DNA of 21,999 nucleotides from Desulfuromonas sp. SDB (GTDB lineage: Bacteria > SDB-A), in the NCBI GenBank assembly GCA_001412365.1, contig LKUE01000252.1, positions 1 to 21,999 on the forward strand, read 5' to 3'. Both the position numbers and the translations under genes were made by a program. Shown here piece by piece: positions 14,371 through 21,999 of this stretch. The first letter of the stretch is position 1, and each line of letters opens with the position of its first letter. The notes beneath the pieces are model-generated. The model was not told the DNA's origin. It did not search any database and saw nothing but the letters and a program-made list of their open reading frames with translations.

Positions 14371-14398
14371 TTGACATAACTGCAAAAAATACTATCTT
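14371..14398 (+). promoter_or_regulatory. Sigma70-like promoter of the metallopeptidase gene
   Basis: TTGACA (14371-14376)-N16-TATCTT (14393-14398), about 28 nt before the ATG at 14427, with GGAGG in the short leader. Spacing equals that of the divergent tRNA promoter nearby, which supports both. Confidence 0.65.
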
Positions 14399-14426
14399 TT
14401 ATCCATGATCACTAACTGGAGGAAAA

Positions 14427-15116
14427 ATGTTTTACTTTGATCCGCTTTACCTGATAATCTCCTTACCTGCACTTATCTTAGGTTTTATCGCACAAATTAA
14501 GGTAAAATCAGCATTTAATAAATATAACCAAATTCCCAATCAAGCTGGTATGACCGGAGCTAAAATTGCCCGGACTATGCTGGATAGTGCCGGTCTGTAT
14601 AATGTTTCTATCGAAAGAGTTAGAGGTTTTCTAAGCGACCATTACGATCCTCGAACTCGAAAACTCAGATTGTCTCCCCAGGTTTTTGACGGAGCATCTA
14701 TCGCTTCTCTGGGAGTTGCCGCCCATGAATGCGGACATGCCCTGCAGCATTCTGAATCTTACGGGTGGTTGAAATTCCGGACCTGGATGGTTCCCACCAC
14801 ATCCATTGGATCCTATCTGGGACCTCTAATTTTCCTGGTGGGATTCATGTTCAGCATACAGCCAATTGCCTGGCTGGGAGTGGGCTTATTTTCTTTAGTA
14901 GCAGTATTTACTTTAATTACCCTGCCCGTTGAAATCAATGCCAGCACTCGGGCGAAAAAATGGTCCAAGCAGTATTTAAATCTGGATAGGGATCAACAAG
15001 CAGGTATTAAATCTGTACTGGATGCCGCAGCTTTAACTTATGTTGCCGCTATGATGCAAGCTGTTTCCACCCTGCTTTACTTTGTTTTTCTGCTGACCGG
15101 ATCGAGAAGAAGGTAG
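14427..15116 (+). CDS. Membrane zinc metallopeptidase, YugP type
   Basis: 229 residues; ATG preceded by GGAGG. N-terminal membrane segment (about 7-22), then the peptidase core with GMTGAKIARTMLDSAGL, FLSDHYDPRTRKLRLSP and the zinc site H100-E-C-G-H104 in AAHECGHALQH; a likely third ligand is E169 in PVEINASTRA. Two further membrane segments at about 127-165 and one near the C-terminus (about 205-222). This is the PF04298 family (Bacillus YugP), full length and with all key residues. The family is widespread and thought to act in membrane protein turnover, but its substrates are not known. The GNAT gene follows after 35 nt. Confidence 0.93.
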   Translation: MFYFDPLYLIISLPALILGFIAQIKVKSAFNKYNQIPNQAGMTGAKIARTMLDSAGLYNVSIERVRGFLSDHYDPRTRKLRLSPQVFDGASIASLGVAAHECGHALQHSESYGWLKFRTWMVPTTSIGSYLGPLIFLVGFMFSIQPIAWLGVGLFSLVAVFTLITLPVEINASTRAKKWSKQYLNLDRDQQAGIKSVLDAAALTYVAAMMQAVSTLLYFVFLLTGSRRR

Positions 15117-15151
15117 ATAGTAAAGATGATCATTATCAATAAGGAATAACC

Positions 15152-16015
15152 ATGAATCAAAGTACTGAAATAAAATTGGTGACACCCCAGGATCATCAAC
15201 AGATCATGGATATTTCCAAGGTTACCTGGAATGGATACGATTTCTTGGGAAAAATTTATAATCAATGGATAGAAGACGGTAATTTCTACGGCTTGTATGT
15301 TGACGGTAAGCTAATTGGCACAGTGAAACTTTCATTTTATCCGGAAAATGTGCTATGGCTGGAGGGACTTAGAGTTCATAAAAATTTTCAAAAGCAGGGT
15401 TACGGAAAAATTCTGTACAATTTCGTGATAAAAAAAGCCGGGGAGTTTCTGGAAAAGAATAAAGTTAAGGATGTTGAGTTCTGCACCTATTATAAAAATG
15501 CTGAATCTCTTCATTTGGGCAGCAAAGACAATTTTAAAATTGTACAGAGATATTATATTCTTCACTATGACATTGAATCATCTCTGAAGGACAATCCCCC
15601 TAAGGCTAAATCCATCTTAGAACAAGCCCAACCGGTAACTCCCTCCCCCCGGGAACTTGATTATTTAAAACAATACGGCAACTACCTTCCCCTGGGGTGG
15701 GAATTTCCCAGAAATACTGAGCAAGGAAGAAAATGGCTGCAATCCAGGACAACTACTTTAAGTTATGAAAAAAATCTATTTTATTTCCCCCTAACTGTTT
15801 TTGAGTTGATCATAACCCCTTACCGGCTGGAATTGGATTACATTGTCAAACTTCTGCCGGTGATGCAGGCAAAAGCCCTGGAACTTGGTGAAGAATCATT
15901 GGAAATTATGATACCGGAAGATTATCAACAACTCACCGGGCAGTTAATCGAACATGGATTTAAATTTTGGCCGGATAATTTAATTCCGGATGTGGTAATT
16001 TTAAGAAAATTTTAA
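15152..16015 (+). CDS. GNAT-family N-acetyltransferase
   Basis: 287 residues; ATG with AAGGAA upstream. The N-terminal ~150 residues are a GNAT domain: GLYVDGKLIGTVKL (beta strands), LEGLRVHKNFQKQGYGK, where Q80-K-Q-G-Y-G85 is the acetyl-CoA pyrophosphate loop, and YYKNAESLHLGSKDNFKIV near 113-131. The C-terminal ~130 residues (SILEQAQPVTPSPREL onward) may be a second, degenerate GNAT-like half or a substrate-binding extension; no acetyl-CoA motif is seen there. Acceptor unknown. Its stop TAA (16013-16015) overlaps the stop codon of the convergent dehydratase gene, leaving no terminator space between them. Confidence 0.88.
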   Translation: MNQSTEIKLVTPQDHQQIMDISKVTWNGYDFLGKIYNQWIEDGNFYGLYVDGKLIGTVKLSFYPENVLWLEGLRVHKNFQKQGYGKILYNFVIKKAGEFLEKNKVKDVEFCTYYKNAESLHLGSKDNFKIVQRYYILHYDIESSLKDNPPKAKSILEQAQPVTPSPRELDYLKQYGNYLPLGWEFPRNTEQGRKWLQSRTTTLSYEKNLFYFPLTVFELIITPYRLELDYIVKLLPVMQAKALELGEESLEIMIPEDYQQLTGQLIEHGFKFWPDNLIPDVVILRKF

Positions 16016-17031
16016 CCGGAACTATTCCAATTTAATTCGGTCACCAATGATTTGTGTTTAACTTTTTTCCACCACCACTGATTTTGTACATACCAGTCTA
16101 TTGTTTCCTCCATACCATCCTGGAAACTAATTTCAGGTTTCCATTCAAGTTCCGATCTGATTTTTGAACTGTCCAATAAATACCTGCGGTCATGACCAGG
16201 GCGGTCCTGGACATATTTTTTATAACTAGGGGGACAGTTTAATCTTTCCAGAATTATATCGCTTATTTGTTCAACACTTTTTTCCACCCCCGTACCCACA
16301 TTGTAAGTTTCCCCACTTTTACCCTTGTTTATGATCAAGTCAATTGCCCTGCAGTGATCGTTAACATGAATCCATTCCCGCTGGTGAGAGCTGCTCTGAT
16401 ACAGGGGTATTTCTTTATTCTCCAGTAAATTGGTTACAAACAAAGGTATTAATTTCTCGGGAAATTGATAGGGTCCGTAATTATTGGCGCAGTTACTGAT
16501 AGTAGTTTTAATTCCATAAGTTAAATGATATGCCCTTACCAGCATATCTGAAGATGCCTTGGAGGCATTATAAGGTGTGCGGGGACAGTAAGGAGATTGC
16601 TCGGTAAAGCTGTCATCGCTGTCCAAGGGTAAATCACCGTAAACTTCACAAGTGGAAATATGATGGAAGTGATTGATGTTCATTTTTCTTACCGCTTCCA
16701 ACAAACTCTGAGTACCCATTACATTGGTTTTAAAAAAGATGGAAGGATTAACCACTGCATAACTATTATGAGATTCAGCGGCAAAATTGACAATTAAATC
16801 GGGATTAAACTTATTACAAACCTCCATTACCTTATTTAGATCATTGATATCACCTTGAATTAATTGATAATGAAGGTCATATTTTTCCTGTACATCAATA
16901 AGACTTTCAGTATTTCCGGCATAGGTTAATAAATCATAATTTAATAAATAGTCCTCTGAGTATTTTTCAAGCCAGTATCTTATAAAATTTGATCCGATAA
17001 ACCCTGCTCCCCCAGTTACCATCAATCTCAT
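16012..17031 (-). CDS. RmlB-like nucleotide-sugar 4,6-dehydratase with Cys in the catalytic motif
   Basis: 339-residue short-chain dehydrogenase family member; ATG at 17031 with AGGAG 5 nt upstream. NAD-binding GGAGFIG (residues 7-13), FAAESH (83-88), then ISTCEVYG with T127, C128 and E129, followed by catalytic Y154 and K158 (PYNASKA), NCANNYGPYQFPEKLIPLF, HQREWIHVNDH and ETYNVGTG. RmlB (dTDP-glucose 4,6-dehydratase) normally has STDEVYG and ESHVDRS; here Asp is Cys and VDRS is NSYA. It is the last of three minus-strand genes, 24 nt after the inactive transglutaminase paralogue. I think it makes or modifies a nucleotide sugar for an envelope glycan, but the exact substrate and product may differ from RmlB. 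Confidence 0.85.
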   Translation of the reverse strand: MRLMVTGGAGFIGSNFIRYWLEKYSEDYLLNYDLLTYAGNTESLIDVQEKYDLHYQLIQGDINDLNKVMEVCNKFNPDLIVNFAAESHNSYAVVNPSIFFKTNVMGTQSLLEAVRKMNINHFHHISTCEVYGDLPLDSDDSFTEQSPYCPRTPYNASKASSDMLVRAYHLTYGIKTTISNCANNYGPYQFPEKLIPLFVTNLLENKEIPLYQSSSHQREWIHVNDHCRAIDLIINKGKSGETYNVGTGVEKSVEQISDIILERLNCPPSYKKYVQDRPGHDRRYLLDSSKIRSELEWKPEISFQDGMEETIDWYVQNQWWWKKVKHKSLVTELNWNSSG

Positions 17032-17055
17032 GTGAACTCCTAATTTATAAGAATT

Positions 17056-18441
17056 TCAATACAGCCATTTAGAAATTATATCATCATAATTCAGGTTATA
17101 TCCAAAATGAAATAAAACAACTTCATGATCATCAATGCCGATAACAATGGGCAGGGGAAGTTGAAGGCGGACCAATTGATTAAATTCTTCAATCTCCAGT
17201 ATTTCCCCTGGTTTAAATCCACCTACAGTTAACAACTTCACTGTTGAGGAATAATGCTGAATTTGACTCCAAGCTCTTATGCTTGCTTCCTGATTTGGAT
17301 CACCCCTGAATATCAATATTTTCCCTTCCAAGGTATCTATCTGGGGAGGAAGGGAGCATTCATAAATAGATGTATCCATGCCGGTTACTGGAATTTCCGG
17401 AGGTATCACATCCTCAATTAAAATTTTTTGACTTTGATGAACAGTAAAACTGGATATTTTTACATTAGTTGATCCCTGATCGTTACGATTACCCAAAACT
17501 AAAAAGTATTTGCCTTCTCCTAATGTACAGCTGTATTCACCGGTGCTGTCCAGTCCGGTCTGCAATTCATCCAAAGGTCGAAGCATACCTTCTGCCAGTA
17601 AATTTACGGAAAAATCTTGATAATGGGGAAAACCGTTAGTTAATCTAAAATTCACCGTGGAGGCAACAGTATATTTTTCTGTAATTAATTCATAACCATT
17701 CGGATTTAAAGCCACCACAATACTGACCCCAACCGTATCCTGGGGATAAAAGAAGTTGCCGGTAAAATCCGGCTGATTTAAATAAACCGGAATCCAATTC
17801 TCATCCAGATATACTTCTATCCACCTGAAATTCACCAAACCTTTGGTACTTACCGGTATATACACATACCGGCAGGGGATTCCAAAAGTTTTCATTATTG
17901 CACTGTACAGGATAATTTTTTCTCTTTCAGTAGCAGTTCTCTGCCGGAATATCTGATCAACTGATCTAACCGGTCCATAAAATTCGACGGGAGCATCAGA
18001 AACTGAATCAGTTAACCATTTATTGATAAATTTTACAAAATCCTTCTGCCCGTCATCCTGATCAGGATAAACGGGATCGAAATATTTGTAAATTACTGGT
18101 TTATAATTAGATAAGGGCTCCTGGTCAATTTTCAAATAATAAATGTAGTTTAGAAAAATACTATCGGTGAACTGGTATTTTCTGACTAAATTGGAATAAT
18201 AATCATTATCGCAGATAATTGATGAATCTATCTCCAATAGGTCTAAATCGGGAAGATTATATAACAGCCACAATATCCTTTCAGTTTGAATGGAATCTGC
18301 TGAATTTACAATTTCAATTAAATTTGAGCTATTGGTTCCGGCACGGCTGAGAATATCATCCAGATCACTTTGTGAATGTAACCAGCAGGGGTAACTAAAA
18401 AACAGCAGTATCCATATTTTATTCAGCAGAATTCTAATCAT
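17056..18441 (-). CDS. Inactive transglutaminase-like paralogue with thioredoxin-like C-terminus
   Basis: 461 residues; ATG at 18441 lies inside the end of the upstream gene (8-nt overlap ATGATTAG). Signal peptide about 1-23. Residues about 50-250 align with the upstream transglutaminase-like protein (shared ILW/LP.LDL, QEPL..Y.P..Y, T-FGIP-R, W-EVY-D..W). Ungapped around the active site, catalytic Cys is replaced by E172 and catalytic His by F205, so transglutaminase chemistry is not expected. A beta-sandwich region (about 260-340) follows, and the last ~95 residues (LEGKILIFRGDPNQEAS, LQLPLPIVIGIDDHEVV) look like a thioredoxin/redoxin fold without a CxxC. Likely a binding or partner protein of its active neighbour. 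The dead-enzyme reading is strong; thioredoxin-like tail tentative. Confidence 0.78.
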   Translation of the reverse strand: MIRILLNKIWILLFFSYPCWLHSQSDLDDILSRAGTNSSNLIEIVNSADSIQTERILWLLYNLPDLDLLEIDSSIICDNDYYSNLVRKYQFTDSIFLNYIYYLKIDQEPLSNYKPVIYKYFDPVYPDQDDGQKDFVKFINKWLTDSVSDAPVEFYGPVRSVDQIFRQRTATEREKIILYSAIMKTFGIPCRYVYIPVSTKGLVNFRWIEVYLDENWIPVYLNQPDFTGNFFYPQDTVGVSIVVALNPNGYELITEKYTVASTVNFRLTNGFPHYQDFSVNLLAEGMLRPLDELQTGLDSTGEYSCTLGEGKYFLVLGNRNDQGSTNVKISSFTVHQSQKILIEDVIPPEIPVTGMDTSIYECSLPPQIDTLEGKILIFRGDPNQEASIRAWSQIQHYSSTVKLLTVGGFKPGEILEIEEFNQLVRLQLPLPIVIGIDDHEVVLFHFGYNLNYDDIISKWLY

Positions 18442-19537
18442 TTTTCAAAGGGGGAACCAACATAAATACAGCAGTATCTATTTCCAAGTTGGTTTGAAGT
18501 TCAATGGTTAAACTTTCCGATATGCTGCCTGATGGAGTATAAATTTGATAACCGTAGTTGTTATCTTTACGAGCCATTATCCAAACTGAGGTTAAGCCTA
18601 AATCAACACTTACTTTGCCTTTGCTATCGGTAAATAATTTCAGTATCTCTCTAAACCCTCCCCAGTTAAATACTGCAAAACTCACTGTGGCTGAATCCAC
18701 CGGCTGAGAGTTGAAGGTTATCTGCACATTAATCTTAGCAGTGGGGGCATAATTTGCAGTTGAATTTATCAAGGAAATTCCTCTGTTTGTATACAATACA
18801 TCAGAAGAAAATGTATCTTCAGGAGATATGGCTACTATAATTGAGGTTCTTTTGGTATGATCTGAAAACCAGGATTGATTGAGAGTGGTATTCCCGCTGA
18901 CTCCGATATACTGCCATTTTCCATCCACATATACTTCAGTCCAGGCATGATTGTTATCGGTGAAAGCCCAGTAAGGAGCAAACGCCTGTCTCACCGGAAT
19001 TCCAAATGTACGGCAGGCTGATCCGTTGAAAATCATTAATTCTTCACATCTTCCATATCCAAAAGCGTAAGTCTCCAAAGGTCCCTGATCTCTTCTCTGA
19101 GTGGGTTTAAACTTTACTACTTCAGTTGCCCAACTATGAATAGTATTTACTGCCGAAACCAGATCACTGCAGGTATCCACCAGTTCACCAAGTTGACGGT
19201 AAAACCAGGGGCGGTAATCTTCCAATGGTTCCTGGGAAAACCGGGGAAAAAGAACGTAGTTTCTCCAGATTTCATCATCAACCGGCTGAGACCAGGAATA
19301 AAGGATTTGTGCAGTTTCAGGATAAATTATCCAATGACTGATTAATTCCGGAGACAAACAGGTCAAATCACCCTGGGGCAATCTGTTGAGAATCCAAACT
19401 ATATCCTCCTGCTTTTCCCAGGGCAACTCCGCTACCGCCTGTTCTATGGCCATCCGGTTTTCACCGCATAATCTCATGGTTTGATCCCAGGACCTAGCTG
19501 AAGGTAAGGTTAACCATATAATCAACAGGTAAAACAT
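18434..19537 (-). CDS. Secreted transglutaminase-like protein with catalytic Cys and His
   Basis: 367 residues; ATG at 19537 with an in-frame TGA two codons upstream, so no longer form exists; no clear ribosome site. Signal-like N-terminus (MFYLLIIWLTLPSARSW). The transglutaminase-like core (PF01841 type) spans about 125-235: LVSAVNTIHSWAT, YGRCEEL with C164, TFGIPVRQAFAPYW, NNHAWTEVYVDGKW with H197. The third triad residue is not at the usual Asp (YIGVSG instead of VDP), matching a Bacteroidetes-type subfamily that reads 'GACEP' there. Residues about 265-350 are an Ig/carboxypeptidase-regulatory-like beta domain (QPVDSATVSFAV, TDSKGKVSVDLGL). Probably periplasmic; may act as protease, transglutaminase or amidase. 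First gene of the minus-strand run with an inactive paralogue. Confidence 0.8.
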   Translation of the reverse strand: MFYLLIIWLTLPSARSWDQTMRLCGENRMAIEQAVAELPWEKQEDIVWILNRLPQGDLTCLSPELISHWIIYPETAQILYSWSQPVDDEIWRNYVLFPRFSQEPLEDYRPWFYRQLGELVDTCSDLVSAVNTIHSWATEVVKFKPTQRRDQGPLETYAFGYGRCEELMIFNGSACRTFGIPVRQAFAPYWAFTDNNHAWTEVYVDGKWQYIGVSGNTTLNQSWFSDHTKRTSIIVAISPEDTFSSDVLYTNRGISLINSTANYAPTAKINVQITFNSQPVDSATVSFAVFNWGGFREILKLFTDSKGKVSVDLGLTSVWIMARKDNNYGYQIYTPSGSISESLTIELQTNLEIDTAVFMLVPPLKND

Positions 19538-19569
19538 ATCTCATAAAATTTTAATTAAATCCACTGATT

Positions 19570-19599
19570 TTGCATTTTCAAGCTTGAAAATTGTATAAT
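19570..19599 (+). promoter_or_regulatory. Candidate sigma70-like promoter toward the thioredoxin-fold pair
   Basis: TTGCAT (19570-19575)-N18-TATAAT (19594-19599); the palindrome at 19574-19591 covers the spacer. An alternative further down is TTGACA (19679-19684)-N17-TAAAAG (19702-19707), with a good -35 but weak -10. Which is used is undecided. Confidence 0.35.
19574..19591. repeat. 18-bp perfect palindrome in the divergent promoter region
   Basis: ATTTTCAAGCTTGAAAAT reads the same on both strands, with no mismatch. It lies 37 nt before the transglutaminase-like gene (minus) and 168 nt before the thioredoxin-fold gene (plus), directly adjacent to TATAAT at 19594-19599. A dimeric repressor or activator site is plausible; nothing else is known. 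Confidence 0.55.
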
Positions 19600-19758
19600 G
19601 AGAAAAAATTTATTGCAATCAGTTTGAACTTAATTGCCCTTAGATATTTCAAACCTGCAAAAATAATCCCTGTAATTGTTGACATAAAGATATTTTATCG
19701 GTAAAAGTTGAGTTAATATTTTTCAAATATAAACTAATCTCATTACCAGGAGGAAATA

Positions 19759-20796
19759 TTGAAAAAAAGTTTAATTGTTTTCCTCGCTTTATCCATTTCA
19801 GTTTCAGTGTTCGCTGCGGTACGCAAACCGCTTTTAGAGATATTTACAGGTCATGAATGTATAAATTGCCATCTTTATTCTCCCGCACAGTACGCTTTTA
19901 TATCTACTAAACGTGATTCTCTCACTCCGATAAAAATTCATTATTATCCCAAGGATCCCTTTAATAATGCTTCTCATCAGATCAGGTACCTGTACTACGG
20001 AGTCCAAGGAGTACCTGATGCTTTTATGGACGGATGGTACAATTTCAGTCCGGAAAATCAGGCAGTTCTGCAAGCTGCTTTCGATCAAGCGATGTCTGAA
20101 TCCTGTTATGTGGAGATTGATTTCAGCGGCAGCTATAATCCCGCTACCCTGTCCGGCAGCCTGGATATTCAGATAATAGCTGAACAGGAACCGGGCTCGG
20201 GTAATTACCTTTTATACTGTGCAGTATGTTCTGAATTCTGCGATTCCAATGCAGGTTTTTTTGATGATTTTCATTATCCCCTGAGATATATCTTTCCCAA
20301 TCCCAGCGGAACTTCAATAAGTTTTTCCGGATTTCCCGACACGGTCAACTATCAAGCGGATTTTCAACTGGATTCAACCTGGTTCGGTTTTGATCAGTCT
20401 GAGATTTACCTGGCGGTATGGCTTCAATCAGGAGCTTCGGACAAGCATATTTATCAAAGTGAAAACATGTCCCTGGCTTGGGTAGGGGTAGAAGAACAGA
20501 TTGAAGAAAATTGTCAATCTTTTTTAAATTCTTTGCTTATTGCACCTAATCCCTTTTTATCCAATCTAGCTATTTCCTTTAATTTAATTGAACCATCCAG
20601 GTTAGATATCTCTATTTATGATTTGGCCGGAAGAAATATTATCAATCTATATCAATCTGAATTGTTCTGTTCCGGATGCCATTCTGTGCAGTGGGACGGC
20701 TTAGATAAAAACAGAACTGAGGTGACTCCGGGTATTTACCGAGTTCAGATAAGTAATTCAAATTTGTTGCAATCACAATTGATTATTAAGTTGTAA
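19759..20796 (+). CDS. Secreted thioredoxin-fold protein (Omp28-like) with CxxC and sorting domain
   Basis: 345 residues from a TTG at 19759, 5 nt after AGGAGG. Signal peptide 1-20 (...SVSVFA). Thioredoxin-like region about 22-150: EIFTGHECINCH with C34-I-N-C37, KIHYYPKDPF, YYGVQGVPDAFMDG where GVPD carries the cis-proline. A beta domain follows, with AEQEPGSGNYLLYCAVCSE and FPDTVNYQADFQLDS, then the type IX sorting domain about 265-345 (DISIYDLAGRNI, GCHSVQWDGLDKN, GIYRVQI, LIIKL). This layout resembles Omp28-related proteins. CxxC suggests surface thiol/disulfide exchange; many extra cysteines (at about 139, 200-210 and in the sorting domain) are unusual for type IX cargo. It is a tandem paralogue of the next gene, 31 nt away. 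Confidence 0.85.
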   Translation: MKKSLIVFLALSISVSVFAAVRKPLLEIFTGHECINCHLYSPAQYAFISTKRDSLTPIKIHYYPKDPFNNASHQIRYLYYGVQGVPDAFMDGWYNFSPENQAVLQAAFDQAMSESCYVEIDFSGSYNPATLSGSLDIQIIAEQEPGSGNYLLYCAVCSEFCDSNAGFFDDFHYPLRYIFPNPSGTSISFSGFPDTVNYQADFQLDSTWFGFDQSEIYLAVWLQSGASDKHIYQSENMSLAWVGVEEQIEENCQSFLNSLLIAPNPFLSNLAISFNLIEPSRLDISIYDLAGRNIINLYQSELFCSGCHSVQWDGLDKNRTEVTPGIYRVQISNSNLLQSQLIIKL

Positions 20797-20827
20797 TGAA
20801 AATTCACAAAAATTCAGGAGGGTGATA

Positions 20828-21886
20828 ATGTATCGTAAATTATCAGTTAGTTTTTTAATAGTAATTTTTTGTCTGCCATTAAACGCAGCAGAAAGAAAAC
20901 CGATGTTTGAAAATTTTACTAACTGTGCCTGTGGCCCCTGCTGGAATGTAGAACCCAATATTAACAGTTTTTTGAGCACTTACCGGGATAGTGTCACTGT
21001 AGTCAGATATCATTATGATTATCCGGACCCCAACGACCCCTTTTATGTCCAAGATGATTATTTAGCCAGAAGCAGTTATTACGGGGTTTCCGGAGTACCC
21101 GACTGTTATATGGATGGATTCATCAACATCTATCCTTCCTCTTCCGGAGTATTGATAAATGCTTATAACCAGGCGATGGCGGAATCATGTTATGTGGAAT
21201 TACAGATGATTGCCCGGTACAATCAGGTAACCAGCAGCGGTACTCTACATGTTACTATTATTGCCGAGCAGGAACCAGGACCGGGAAATTACCTTCTTCA
21301 TCATGCGGTCTGTTCGGAATTAGTTCCCTATGGACAAGGTTATTTTTCTCAGTTCCATCAAGCGATGAGAGATCTTTTCCAGTACAGCGGGGGTTGGCCG
21401 GTTCATTTTGACTCAATCTTTCCGGATACGGTGGTGGTTTCCACACCTTTCCAGCTGGATACAACCTGGTGGCACTATGATTACGATCAACTTTATTTTG
21501 CAGTGTGGCTGCAATCAGGTGTTTTGCCCGATAAAAACATATACCAAAGCGCTAATTATCCAATATCTCAAGTTGTGGGAATTGAAGAACAACCTCATCC
21601 GGAGATATCATCTCCATTGAAATTTAACACTTATCCCAATCCATTTACCGGACAAACCGATATCTGTTTTACACTGCCTTCAGATCAACAATTTTCAATA
21701 CTCATATACGATATGAGCGGAAGAGTGGTAAGAAATTTCGGGGAAATGTTTTTGTCCCAGGGTGAACACCACATCTACTGGGACGGCAAAGATGACCGGG
21801 GGGATGAACTTTGTGCGGGAGTGTATAGAATTTCAATAAATCTATCAGCTCAAAAATACTCACAGATTTTAGTGAAAATAAGGTAG
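20828..21886 (+). CDS. Secreted thioredoxin-fold protein (Omp28-like) with CGPC motif and sorting domain
   Basis: 352 residues from the ATG at 20828, placed 5 nt after AGGAGG; a GTG at 20822 overlaps that site and is rejected. Signal peptide to about residue 20 (CLPLNA). NFTNCACGPCWN holds C33, C35 and C38, with C35-G-P-C38 being the classical thioredoxin motif; then RYHYDYPDPND and YYGVSGVPDCYMDG with cis-proline. Middle region AEQEPGPGNYLLHHAVCSE and FPDTVVVSTPFQLDT parallels the preceding gene. Sorting domain about 270-352 (ILIYDMSGRVV, GEHHIYWDGKDDRG, GVYRISI, ILVKIR). Predicted surface or OM-attached oxidoreductase or disulfide-handling protein. Both copies keep CxxC, so neither is an obvious decoy. 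No terminator follows within the 113 nt left in the window. Confidence 0.88.
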   Translation: MYRKLSVSFLIVIFCLPLNAAERKPMFENFTNCACGPCWNVEPNINSFLSTYRDSVTVVRYHYDYPDPNDPFYVQDDYLARSSYYGVSGVPDCYMDGFINIYPSSSGVLINAYNQAMAESCYVELQMIARYNQVTSSGTLHVTIIAEQEPGPGNYLLHHAVCSELVPYGQGYFSQFHQAMRDLFQYSGGWPVHFDSIFPDTVVVSTPFQLDTTWWHYDYDQLYFAVWLQSGVLPDKNIYQSANYPISQVVGIEEQPHPEISSPLKFNTYPNPFTGQTDICFTLPSDQQFSILIYDMSGRVVRNFGEMFLSQGEHHIYWDGKDDRGDELCAGVYRISINLSAQKYSQILVKIR

Positions 21887-21999
21887 AAGTTTTTAATTTT
21901 ATAGTGGATTTTTTATAAATTATTTGTTAGAATTTTTATCATAATTAAGTAATAAAAAGCTTATTGGTTTAGGTGTTTTTTAGATAAAATAATGAATAT

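Noticed and set aside
1-21999. CRISPR arrays, insertion sequences, phage genes, attachment sites, riboswitches
   Set aside because: No spaced direct repeats, transposase or integrase motifs, terminal inverted repeats, or recognisable riboswitch elements were seen; the tRNA 3' ends carry no repeated copies nearby.

Overview
The window is an AT-rich, gene-dense chromosomal segment from a Gram-negative bacterium, most probably an uncultured member of the FCB group (Bacteroidota relatives such as Cloacimonadota). Four secreted proteins end in a type IX secretion 'type A' sorting domain (YDxxGR ... WDG.D..G ... GxY ... K-hydrophobic tail), one of them a gingipain-like C25 peptidase. There are also two PorV-like outer-membrane barrels and several lipoproteins. 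Promoter-like sites look sigma70-like (TTGACA-N16-TATCAT) rather than Bacteroides-type, and strong AGGAGG ribosome sites are common; both argue against Bacteroidota proper. The phylum is inferred from protein families only. No mobile element, CRISPR array or phage gene was seen.

Layout. 65-1657 (+): three small lipoproteins, the first two being coiled coils with the same C-terminal tail ending in lysine, then a rho-independent terminator. 1702-2956 (+): a barrel fused to a ComEA-like helix-hairpin-helix domain, and a Cys-rich small protein (DUF6485 type). 3195-4745 (+): a large secreted sorting-domain protein that meets a minus-strand operon across a two-way terminator. 4789-9715 (-): C25 peptidase, aspartate-semialdehyde dehydrogenase, lipoprotein. 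9916-12977 (+): a barrel followed by two overlapping LPG-synthase-TM/UPF0104-type membrane proteins. 12906-14250 (-): tRNA-Ile2(CAT), tRNA-Val(CAC), a terminator, a coiled-coil zinc-ribbon protein and two tiny membrane proteins, one too short to be noticed by usual cut-offs. 14427-16015 (+): YugP-type metallopeptidase and a GNAT acetyltransferase. 16012-19537 (-): an active-looking transglutaminase-like protein, its apparently dead paralogue, and an RmlB-like sugar dehydratase with a Cys in the catalytic motif. 19759-21886 (+): two tandem secreted thioredoxin-fold proteins with CxxC and sorting domains.

Taken together this is mostly a cell-envelope region: OM-peptidoglycan tethering candidates, OM barrels, secreted protease and thiol proteins, periplasmic transglutaminase-like proteins, lipid/glycolipid-type membrane proteins and a nucleotide-sugar enzyme. 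The best candidates for undescribed biology are the Lys-terminated coiled-coil lipoprotein pair, the barrel-ComEA fusion, the active/dead transglutaminase pair facing the thioredoxin-fold pair across an 18-bp perfect palindrome, and the two tiny SPW-like proteins.
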